A DNA stretch of 64,000 bases from Eubacterium multiforme (GTDB lineage: Bacteria > Bacillota > Clostridia > Clostridiales > Clostridiaceae), in the NCBI RefSeq assembly GCF_030813415.1, contig NZ_JAUSUF010000002.1, positions 310,001 to 374,000 on the forward strand. The letters run 5' to 3'. The notes below the pieces were generated by a model, which made no database searches, was not told where the DNA came from, and saw only the letters and a program-made list of their open reading frames with translations. The position numbers and the translations under genes were made by a program. Below are positions 23,163 through 29,844 of this stretch, piece after piece. Every line of letters begins with the position of its first letter. Within the stretch, counting starts at the first letter, position 1.

Positions 23163-23377
23163 TATCCCTTAATGTCGGTAATTTTAACCTACACATTGAG
23201 ATATATCCCTGATTGTCGGTTCTAATTATCTCTAAATTACTGTTAAACATAGGGAGATGAGATAAATAACCTATATTGTATAGATAAAATAGCAAGTTTT
23301 TTGGATTTATACCGACATCAAGGGATAATTAATAGATAAAATATCGAGGCTTTATGAGTAAGCGACATAAAGGGATA
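23163..23377. repeat. Four 17-bp bipartite sites TATCCCT..TGTCGGT
   Basis: TATCCCTTAATGTCGGT (23163-23179) and TATCCCTGATTGTCGGT (23204-23220) are on the plus strand. ACCGACATCAAGGGATA (23311-23327) and AGCGACATAAAGGGATA (23361-23377) are the same motif inverted. Spacings are 41 and 50 bp within pairs. The two pairs face each other across about 90 bp. They look like protein-binding sites of an origin, operator or recombination region. Confidence 0.85.
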
Positions 23378-23395
23378 GATAAATAAAAGAGAAAA

Positions 23396-23429
23396 AATAA
23401 GACCTGAATAATTAAATCCAGACCTTATT
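23396..23429 (-). terminator. Terminator of the KAP NTPase gene
   Basis: AATAAG..CTG paired with CAG..CTTATT (two-base internal loop), followed by TTTTTTC on the minus strand. Confidence 0.6.
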
Positions 23430-23499
23430 AAAAATTATAAAAAGGAGATTTAGTGTATTTGTATCTTAATGCTCTCCAATTTTATTAAATTATATATAA

Positions 23500-24897
23500 C
23501 TATTCTATATTAATAAAATCATTTGCAAATTCTAATGTTCCAATAACATCACTATCTTGATAATGTCCTTTTATCCAACTTAATACGTTAAAACCTTCAA
23601 GTTCTAAATTTCCATTTAAATTTATTACAAATTCATTTACCTTATTTGAAGTGTAAAACATACTATTTTGATAACTATTATCTGGATATTGTAACACTTT
23701 CAAAAATATTTTAAATGTACTTTCTAAAAATTCATTTATTTCTTCTGTAGTTACGCCTCTAATATTTATATCAAATAATATATTTTTATTGAATATCTCA
23801 TCTAAATTATTAATATTGTATTCTAAATTTATAATCTTATTATAAATAAGATTATTTTTGAATTTTAAATTTATTAATTCTAAATAAATATAAAATATTC
23901 CTAAGTCTTCTAATATAGCATAATTCCCTTCTTTTAATATTGATATATTAGGCATTATTAGTTTTAAATAATTAAACAATTTATCTATATCTCTTAATGA
24001 ATAATTTTCTATAGTTAAAATTTTAATCAAAATATCAAAAAAATTTTTTGAATTGTTATATTCATTTTTTATTTCGTTAATTTTATCTATTATATAATAT
24101 TTTTTATCAACTAATGGCAATCTATATTCTAGATCAAAAAATCTCCTCAAATATCCATTTGCATCCATACCTTGTCCATAAAGTGTTTTTATAGACTCTG
24201 ACAATTGCTCTTTGTCTAAAGAAATTACAAAAATAAAGTTTTCAATATCAAATATATGTTTTATTGTTTCAAGTAATTCTATAGCATACTTCGGTCTACA
24301 TCTATCTAATTCATCAATAAAAATTATAATCTTTTTATTGATTGATTCTTGAAAAGCCTTTAATTCTTTTTTTAATGATCCTCTTGAGTTTTTTGCAACA
24401 GCAACTTCATTAAAAGCTAATTCACCAATTTTATTACTAAGTTCTTGTAACCCTTCTTCTGTCAATTTATCTAATGTGATATTATCTAAAACGCCTTTAG
24501 TAATATATTTTAATGCTATCTGACCTCCGATTTTTAAAAATGGTTTAAATTTATCTTTACCTTTTTCTAAAATACCTTTGTCACTATAAGTTTTTTCATA
24601 TATTTCTTTCTCAAATTCTGATAATAATGATACTATTGGATTATTTATATAATCATTTTCCCAAGCATTAAAGTACATAGTTTCAAATTTTTCATTATAT
24701 AAAAATTGATTATCTTTATTTTTTTCAGTTTCAATCATATTCATCCACATATTAATAAAAGTTGTCTTACCTGTTCCCCAGCTTGAATCAATAGCTAAAA
24801 CTTTTAAAGATTTATTATATTCAATTACATTCATCAAATTAATTGCTAATTTTTTTCTATTTAATTTATCTTCATTAAAACTTTGTAAAATACTCAT
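23500..24897 (-). CDS. KAP-family P-loop NTPase
   Basis: 465 aa. Walker A 'SSWGTGKTTF' (38-47), the family 'YFNAWE' motif (about 75-80), and Walker B 'IIFIDELDRCRP' (191-202). The region about 115-140 between Walker A and B is a hydrophobic insertion as in membrane-associated KAP NTPases (Kidins220/ARMS and F-plasmid PifA family). PifA excludes T7, and KAP ATPases recur in prophage defence loci, so a phage-exclusion role is plausible. It is monocistronic, with its own terminator, in the lysogenic cargo region. No effector domain is recognisable at the C-terminus. Confidence 0.85.
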   Translation of the reverse strand: MSILQSFNEDKLNRKKLAINLMNVIEYNKSLKVLAIDSSWGTGKTTFINMWMNMIETEKNKDNQFLYNEKFETMYFNAWENDYINNPIVSLLSEFEKEIYEKTYSDKGILEKGKDKFKPFLKIGGQIALKYITKGVLDNITLDKLTEEGLQELSNKIGELAFNEVAVAKNSRGSLKKELKAFQESINKKIIIFIDELDRCRPKYAIELLETIKHIFDIENFIFVISLDKEQLSESIKTLYGQGMDANGYLRRFFDLEYRLPLVDKKYYIIDKINEIKNEYNNSKNFFDILIKILTIENYSLRDIDKLFNYLKLIMPNISILKEGNYAILEDLGIFYIYLELINLKFKNNLIYNKIINLEYNINNLDEIFNKNILFDINIRGVTTEEINEFLESTFKIFLKVLQYPDNSYQNSMFYTSNKVNEFVINLNGNLELEGFNVLSWIKGHYQDSDVIGTLEFANDFINIE

Positions 24898-24982
24898 AAT
24901 GATACCTCCCTTATTAATTTTACCACTAAGTGTATATAATTCTAATAATATGTCTATTACTTAAAATAAGAGGAGCTTTCAA

Positions 24983-25081
24983 ATGGAATTATTTGTCTTA
25001 GGATTATTTGCTGGTTTATTTTTATGTATATTAATATCTAGTTTATTGTATTGCTTATTACAATATATTAAATATAATTAA
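24983..25081 (+). CDS. 32-aa hydrophobic peptide
   Basis: MELFVLGLFAGLFLCILISS then LLYCLLQYIKYN: one long membrane helix, two Cys, basic end. It has a good AAGAGGAG site nine bases before ATG 24983. It is divergent from the KAP NTPase gene, with 85 bp between starts, so the two may share a control region. It may be a small membrane effector, a type I toxin or a partner of the NTPase; none is proven. Confidence 0.5.
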   Translation: MELFVLGLFAGLFLCILISSLLYCLLQYIKYN

Positions 25082-25134
25082 TTATTAATATATATTTTTA
25101 ATTCTTATTCTTTTAGTTATTTGTATAGCATTAA

Positions 25135-25227
25135 TGTCGCCTTAAATGGTGCTATTAATGTCGTGTTTAAAATATTATACATAACACTACTGTCGTATCA
25201 AAAAACTCTTAAATTGCATAAATGTCG
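25135..25227 (+). repeat. Four direct TGTCG repeats upstream of a tiny gene
   Basis: TGTCG occurs at 25135, 25159, 25191 and 25223, always on the plus strand, with spacings of 24, 32 and 32 bp. The context is TTAATGTCGC, TTAATGTCGT, CTACTGTCGT and AAATGTCGC. The flanks resemble the second half of the bipartite sites at 23.2 kb. The last copy is 26 bp before the 24-aa gene. Confidence 0.75.
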
Positions 25228-25252
25228 CATTAAAAGAGAAAAGGATAAAAAA

Positions 25253-25327
25253 ATGGCAAGACTACTTAAAATAATCTTACCCCAACTGTTAATTATAATA
25301 AAAATATTTAACTTTATTATTTCTTAA
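25253..25327 (+). CDS. 24-aa hydrophobic, basic peptide
   Basis: MARLLKIILPQLLIIIKIFN then FIIS, with AAAAGGA eight bases before ATG 25253. It is a cationic amphipathic or transmembrane helix with a central Pro-Gln kink, as in small membrane-active peptides. It lies directly downstream of the four TGTCG repeats, which may control it. No homology can be judged at this length. Confidence 0.4.
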   Translation: MARLLKIILPQLLIIIKIFNFIIS

Positions 25328-25401
25328 ATATGCTTATTATAATTAACCCCATCACAAATAAGCCTAGTTAATTATTGTCATAATTTAACTAAACCTTTTT
25401 A

Positions 25402-25512
25402 TTGCTTATTTTAAAAAAGTTATATATAATATAATTATTCAGTGTTAGGTTGCATCTATATAGATGTACATTTAAGTGTTAGTATTTCGGACATACTAGC
25501 ACTTTTTATTTT
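25402..25512 (+). ncRNA. Probable small RNA with its own promoter and terminator
   Basis: Promoter TTGCTT (25402-25407), 17-bp spacer, TATAAT (25425-25430). The transcript, from about 25437, has a palindromic hairpin CATCTATATAGATG (25453-25466). It ends in a 12-bp terminator AAGTGTTAGTAT/ATACTAGCACTT with loop TTCGGAC (25474-25504) and TTTTTATTTT. It is about 75 nt long with no coding frame of note. Its end touches the 3' end of the minus-strand HTH gene (25511), so it may act in cis or trans. Confidence 0.65.
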
Positions 25513-25948
25513 ATTCCAAACCAAGCAACCTATTTTCCAAATTATCCCATTCTTCTCTACTTCTTTCCCTTTGAGTAAAATTATTAAATCTAAGTTCTTT
25601 TTTAGTATAATTAGTTTTCTTAACAGATTTATTTTTATTTACCTTTTCTTTTATTCTGTTGACTATTTCTTTAGATTTTTTAACTAATACAGTATAAACA
25701 TTAGTTAAATGTCCCCTTCTTCTTTTGGATATAATATTATTTTCATATAGTTCTTTCAGATATCTTTGTATAGTTCTAACACTTCTATTCAATGCTTCTG
25801 CTAAAGTCTTTTGACTTGGGAAACATTCTAACTTATCTCCATAACAAATACTTGATATATAACTACCTAATCTATATGCTCCGTTACTTATTGGTGCTGT
25901 AATTAATTTATTTTGTATTACTGTATATCCTTTTATATATCCTTCCAT
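25511..25948 (-). CDS. Winged-helix HTH protein (replication/early regulation type)
   Basis: 145 aa. An HTH_36-type winged helix: 'GAYRLGSYISSICYGD', 'CFPSQKTLAEALNRSVRTIQ', 'RYLKELYENNIISKRRRG' (about 24-95), then a very basic tail (KEKVNKNKSVKKTNYTKKE). Domains of this type begin phage replication-initiation proteins (DnaD/O-like) and plasmid regulators, but the usual C-terminal domain is absent. Its ATG overlaps the stop of the 53-aa gene by one base (TAATG). A role at the nearby TGTCG repeat clusters is possible. Confidence 0.7.
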   Translation of the reverse strand: MEGYIKGYTVIQNKLITAPISNGAYRLGSYISSICYGDKLECFPSQKTLAEALNRSVRTIQRYLKELYENNIISKRRRGHLTNVYTVLVKKSKEIVNRIKEKVNKNKSVKKTNYTKKELRFNNFTQRERSREEWDNLENRLLGLE

Positions 25949-26109
25949 TAATTACACCATCCTTCTTCTACTGCAATATTATGTGCATGTATAATTTCTG
26001 CAAAAGTTACTCTTATAACAAATTCTCCTCTTTCTACTTCTATAGTTTTACCTACATTTATATCTATTCCATATGTTTTTAAAATGGCTTTAAATTTACT
26101 ACTTAACAT
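25948..26109 (-). CDS. 53-aa hypothetical protein coupled to the HTH gene
   Basis: MLSSKFKAILKTYGIDINVG ... ending HNIAVEEGWCN, with AGGAG about 12 bases before ATG 26109. The stop and next start overlap as TAATG, so the two are translated together. The pattern (helix, then 'KTIEVERGEFVIRVTFAEII') suggests a small alpha/beta domain. It lies between the integrase and the HTH protein; unknown function. Confidence 0.6.
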   Translation of the reverse strand: MLSSKFKAILKTYGIDINVGKTIEVERGEFVIRVTFAEIIHAHNIAVEEGWCN

Positions 26110-26139
26110 ACTTTAATCATCTCCTAATTAATTATTAAC

Positions 26140-27147
26140 TTATCTATTTCTCATGTTTTCTAAAGGTGAAAATCTTCTATATTTTTGTCTAATATCTTCT
26201 GTAGTGATATCTAAGTATGCTTTCTCTGTAACGGTTACACTGCTATGCCCTAGTATCTTAGATAGCATAAATATATCTCCACCATTTAAAAGAAATCTTC
26301 TACCAAAATTATTCCTTAAAGTATGCGGTGTTATATTCTTATTTATCTTTGTTCTTTTTAGATAAATTCTAAAATTTCTCTCAAAGTTACTTTGAGTTAA
26401 TAAACCATTCGTTCTTTGAGTTGGAAATAACAAATCATTTTCCTGTACTGAATCTTTATATCTTATCCATCTATTTAACAATGTTCCCATTCGATTACTA
26501 AAGAAAACATATCTATCTTTTTTCCCTTTGGTTACATCTGCACTTAAAAATATTGTTTTTCTAACAAGATCTATTTCATCAATCGTTAGACTTAAACATT
26601 CACCTAGTCTCATACCTGTGTCCATAATAAGATTAATTATTATATAATCCCTATATTCATGAAACTTTGTTATATTCAATGATTTAATTAATTTTTTATA
26701 CTCTTCATCTGAAATTTGATCTTTAATTTTTCTTTTACATTTAATAAATTTAACATCTGAAATAGTATTGTATTTTATAAGATTATTGTCTTCACACCAG
26801 TTAAAAAACACCTTTATATTTCTTAAATAATTATTTAGTGTAGATGAAGATATCTCTTTTCCAATATCTCTTCTATTATTTTGATAAGTTTTATTAAGAC
26901 TTTTTTCATCAGCTACATAACTATATTTACCTCTCTCTTTAGTGAATGTTATATACTCTTCAACAATTTCTTTCGTTACAGCATTAACATTAAAAATTTC
27001 TTTCTCTTCTTCAAGATACTTGGAGAATAATGTTAATGTTTGATAGTAACTTTTAATCGTTTTGGTAGATAATTCTTTATATCTGCAATAATCTATGAAA
27101 TCTTGTATATAATATATAAATTCTTTACTTTTCTTAATTCTAGGCAT
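26140..27147 (-). CDS. int: Phage tyrosine integrase
   Basis: 335 aa. The N-terminal SAM-like/core-binding domain (1-135, 'YIQDFIDYCRYKELSTKTIK') precedes the catalytic domain with the full R-K-H-R-H-Y set: Arg in 'DTGMRLGECL', Lys in 'TKGKKDRYVFF', 'PHTLRNNFGRR' (H-x-x-R), His in 'LGHSSVTVT' and Tyr in 'EKAYLDI'. It lacks an arm-binding N-terminal domain of the lambda type and looks like the XerC/D-like branch. It directs integration and excision, presumably at the adjacent spo0A end. The start at ATG 27147 follows AGGAGG, which is itself within a hairpin. Confidence 0.93.
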   Translation of the reverse strand: MPRIKKSKEFIYYIQDFIDYCRYKELSTKTIKSYYQTLTLFSKYLEEEKEIFNVNAVTKEIVEEYITFTKERGKYSYVADEKSLNKTYQNNRRDIGKEISSSTLNNYLRNIKVFFNWCEDNNLIKYNTISDVKFIKCKRKIKDQISDEEYKKLIKSLNITKFHEYRDYIIINLIMDTGMRLGECLSLTIDEIDLVRKTIFLSADVTKGKKDRYVFFSNRMGTLLNRWIRYKDSVQENDLLFPTQRTNGLLTQSNFERNFRIYLKRTKINKNITPHTLRNNFGRRFLLNGGDIFMLSKILGHSSVTVTEKAYLDITTEDIRQKYRRFSPLENMRNR

Positions 27148-27152
27148 AAAAA

Positions 27153-27199
27153 ATACCTCCTATCTATCAAGTTTTAATAACCCAATAAATAGAAGGTAT
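27153..27199 (-). promoter_or_regulatory. Inverted repeat sequestering the integrase ribosome binding site
   Basis: ATACCTCCTATCTAT (27153-27167) and ATAAATAGAAGGTAT (27185-27199) are 13/15 inverted arms. In the integrase mRNA the AGGAGG site would be buried in this stem. The arms could equally be integrase or excisionase binding sites near the attachment core. Confidence 0.6.
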
Positions 27200-27307
27200 C
27201 TTATAATTTCTTAATATTAACTTTATCGATTTTAGTAACGAAATTTGACGCTTATTTTTGTAATGTTTATCGCCATAGCCTTTTTAACTTTCCCTCAACC
27301 ACGCCAT

Positions 27308-28138
27308 TTATGACACTTTATTTTTAAGGCGAAGCTTGTCAGCTATGATTGCGATAAATTCACTATTCGTTGGCTTACCTTTATCATTATGAATTGTATA
27401 TCCAAACAGCTTATTTATAGCATCAATTTGTCCTCTACCCCAAGCAACCTCAATTGCATGTCTAATTGCCCTTTCAACTCTTGAAGCTGTTGTGTTATAC
27501 TTCTTTGCAATAGATGGATATAACTCCTTAGTAACAGCTGATAGTAATTCCATATCATTAACAACCATAGTTATAGCTTCCCTTAAATACATATAACCCT
27601 TTATATGAGCTGGAACTCCTATTTCATGTATTATACTTGTAATCTCTGTTTCTAAATCAACAGGCTCTCCATATGAAATAGATGAATTATGAGAAATTGA
27701 ATCATTACCTTTACTTACAATTGATGATCTATTAATTGTAGAATTTTTATTTACTCCAGTATTAAACATTTCTCTTATTCTCTTTGTAAATATATCCATA
27801 TCAAACGGTTTTACAACATAATAATCTGCCCCAAGTGTAATAGCTTGTTGAGTTATTTTATCTTGACCAACGGCAGATAAAACTATAACTCTTGGCAGCT
27901 TTTCTAAATTCATATTATTTAATTTCTCTAATACTCCTAAACCATCTAAGTGTGGCATAATTATATCTAACACCACTAAATCCGGATTCCTTGATTCTAT
28001 TAAGCTTAATGCTTCCCTTCCATCTTTTGCTATACCAGTAACGATAATATCCTTTTGATTTAACAAATAATCATTTAAAATGCTACAAAATTCCTTATTA
28101 TCATCAGCTATAAGTACAGATATTTTTGAATCTTCCAT
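27308..28138 (-). CDS. spo0A: Stage 0 sporulation protein A, master regulator
   Basis: About 276 aa from ATG 28138 (AAAGGGGAG seven bases upstream; an upstream in-frame ATG would place that site within the protein). The N-terminal receiver (1-120) has acidic residues 'ADDNKEF', the phosphorylated Asp in '[15 protein letters not shown]', the Thr/Ser in 'VILSAVGQD' and 'YYVVKPFD'. The C-terminal DNA-binding domain ends with the invariant '[19 protein letters not shown]' region. It binds TGTCGAA boxes to start sporulation. The gene is intact, with the prophage integrase 160 bp beyond its stop. Confidence 0.98.
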   Translation of the reverse strand: MEDSKISVLIADDNKEFCSILNDYLLNQKDIIVTGIAKDGREALSLIESRNPDLVVLDIIMPHLDGLGVLEKLNNMNLEKLPRVIVLSAVGQDKITQQAITLGADYYVVKPFDMDIFTKRIREMFNTGVNKNSTINRSSIVSKGNDSISHNSSISYGEPVDLETEITSIIHEIGVPAHIKGYMYLREAITMVVNDMELLSAVTKELYPSIAKKYNTTASRVERAIRHAIEVAWGRGQIDAINKLFGYTIHNDKGKPTNSEFIAIIADKLRLKNKVS

Positions 28139-28236
28139 TTGTTTCTCCCCTTTATCCATTTTATTGTATTACTACATCTACCCACAAAATTTATACTAGT
28201 TATAAAAAAGACTAAATCCCCTTTCATTTTTTATGT

Positions 28237-28261
28237 ATTCGACATTAATAGGATAAATCCT
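28237..28261 (-). promoter_or_regulatory. Probable sigma-H type promoter with overlapping 0A box for spo0A
   Basis: On the minus strand AGGATTT (28255-28261) and CGAAT (28237-28241) have sigma-H-like sequence and spacing, about 100 bp before the spo0A start. The box TGTCGAAT (28237-28244) overlaps the -10 element, as expected for self-regulation of spo0A. Confidence 0.5.
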
Positions 28262-28470
28262 CTTTATAACACAATAATAATTTTATTATTTAAATAGTTT
28301 GTAATATCTACTTTTAATATAGAATTTAATTCCCATTATTTGTAAATTATACACTATTTATATAATTTCGTCTACATTTTTAATAATATTTTTTAGATTT
28401 TCTTTATATTTTATAAGTTTTTTTATATTGAATATTCCTTAAAATTTATAAGTTTTTCTTCTAAAGGTTA

Positions 28471-28495
28471 AGGCAAGACATATTTTGTCTTGCCT
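28471..28495. terminator. Terminator between spoIVB and spo0A
   Basis: AGGCAAGACA/TGTCTTGCCT, ten perfect pairs with a five-base loop. The T-run is poor on both strands. The intergenic stretch 28139-28506 otherwise holds only the spo0A promoter. Confidence 0.55.
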
Positions 28496-28506
28496 ATATA
28501 TTATAT

Positions 28507-29697
28507 CTATTTCTTAATAATCCCTGCATCTTCTAACATCCAATCTATATATATTCCATATCCTACATCTGGCTTATTTATAAGAACATGAGTTACTGCT
28601 CCTATTATTTTTCCATCTTGTATAATTGGACTTCCACTCATTCCTTGAATTATTCCTCCAGTCTTTTGCAATAATTCCTCATCTGTAACTTTTATAATCA
28701 TACTTTTAGGACTCTTAGAATCTTGATTTAATTTTTTCACTATTTCTATATCATATTCTTTAGGGCCTTTTTCATCTATTGTTGTTATTATTTTTGCCTT
28801 TCCAACTTTAACTTCTTCTTTAATTCCTACAGGAAGTGGCTTTAAAACTTTATTTCTTGTAATAAATCTTTCCTGTGTTCCAAATATTCCACATTGGGTA
28901 TTTTTGTGAATATGACCTATTGGATTATCCTCATTAGTAAAAATACCTTTTAATTCCCCTGGCATTCCTTTTTCACCTTTTCTTAAACTTATTACAGATG
29001 CTTCAAGTAATTCTCCTGACTTTACAGTAAACCTTGTATTTGTATCTCCATCTGTAATTGGATGCCCTAATGCTCCAAACTTTCCACTAGCTTCATCATA
29101 AAAGGTTAATGTACCAACGCCAGCTGTAGAATCTCTTATCCATAATCCTATTTTGTTTTCACCTTTTTCTTTTTTCATCTTTATAGTTTTTTCTATGTTT
29201 TTTCCTTCTCTATCAAGTGTTACATTTATAGTATCACCTTTAGTATTTTTTACTATATTTAATATTTCTTTTGTTGTATATACATTCTTACCATTAATTT
29301 TTATTATTACATCACCAAGTTCTATACCTGATATTTTTGCTGGACTTTCTATTTTTGAGTCATTAAAAATTAAATCTGAAAATCCAATTACTAAAACTCC
29401 ATTTGAAGAAAGCCTTACACCTACACTAGTTCCACCTGGATATAATTTTAAATCTTTTACATTTTGTACTTCAACAGATTTAAGAGGAATTAATCCCATA
29501 AAACTTATATCTACACTATCTTCATTATAAGTAATCTTATTTAAAGGACTAATGTTATCAAATACAGAAGTAGTTTCTATTTCATTATTTGTATAAACCT
29601 TATCTGGCATATCTCTAAGAGTAAAGACAGCTATTAATACTAACATAAGTATTGATGTAACTAAGAAACTAATATGCTTTACAACTTTCTTTTTCAT
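28507..29697 (-). CDS. spoIVB: SpoIVB signalling serine peptidase
   Basis: 396 aa. An N-terminal membrane helix (about 9-27) secretes it from the forespore into the intermembrane space. A PDZ domain follows (about 105-175, 'AKISGIELGDVIIKINGKN'), then the S55 peptidase domain with catalytic His in 'GALGHPITDGD' and Ser in 'GMSGSPIIQDGK'. It cuts SpoIVFA to trigger pro-sigma-K processing in Bacillus. Position between recN and spo0A is the conserved Firmicutes order. Confidence 0.95.
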   Translation of the reverse strand: MKKKVVKHISFLVTSILMLVLIAVFTLRDMPDKVYTNNEIETTSVFDNISPLNKITYNEDSVDISFMGLIPLKSVEVQNVKDLKLYPGGTSVGVRLSSNGVLVIGFSDLIFNDSKIESPAKISGIELGDVIIKINGKNVYTTKEILNIVKNTKGDTINVTLDREGKNIEKTIKMKKEKGENKIGLWIRDSTAGVGTLTFYDEASGKFGALGHPITDGDTNTRFTVKSGELLEASVISLRKGEKGMPGELKGIFTNEDNPIGHIHKNTQCGIFGTQERFITRNKVLKPLPVGIKEEVKVGKAKIITTIDEKGPKEYDIEIVKKLNQDSKSPKSMIIKVTDEELLQKTGGIIQGMSGSPIIQDGKIIGAVTHVLINKPDVGYGIYIDWMLEDAGIIKK

Positions 29698-29793
29698 CTC
29701 TTCTCCTCCTTTGCCTCTGTTCTTAAGTTACCCTGAGTACATGCCATATATTCTATATTAACTTTACTATAATAGACAAATTTTTTAAAAACA

Positions 29794-29832
29794 AAAAAAT
29801 AAAACCACAGAGTTACCGTAGTTTTATTTTTT
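29794..29832 (-). terminator. Terminator of recN
   Basis: AAAAAATAAAAC/GTTTTATTTTTT, twelve pairs, on the minus strand followed by further T residues. It separates recN from spoIVB. Confidence 0.65.
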
Positions 29833-29844
29833 CCATTTGTCACT

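Larger units (their letters stand above)
1..27250. mobile_element. Integrated prophage (left end outside window)
   Basis: The block holds an HK97-type head module, a divergent repressor switch, an early operon and accessory genes, and ends with a tyrosine integrase beside spo0A. The right boundary is set only by the integrase at 27147 and the intact spo0A stop at 27308, so the junction lies somewhere in 27200-27310. The left end and most tail, lysis and host-recognition genes are outside the window, so attL/attR cannot be matched. The tailed-phage assignment is secure; the exact end is not. Confidence 0.93.

Noticed and set aside
23457..23495. Short plus-strand frame after an AAGGAG site near 23445.
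   Set aside because: It encodes only 11 codons, antisense to the 3' region of the KAP transcript, and the site lies next to that gene's terminator.
25135..25227. The TGTCG cluster as tandem Spo0A boxes.
   Set aside because: Spo0A boxes need TGTCGAA; none of the four copies has AA after TGTCG.
27200..27310. Direct assignment of the attR core.
   Set aside because: The other prophage end is outside the window, so no matching repeat can be identified; any core sequence named here would be a guess.
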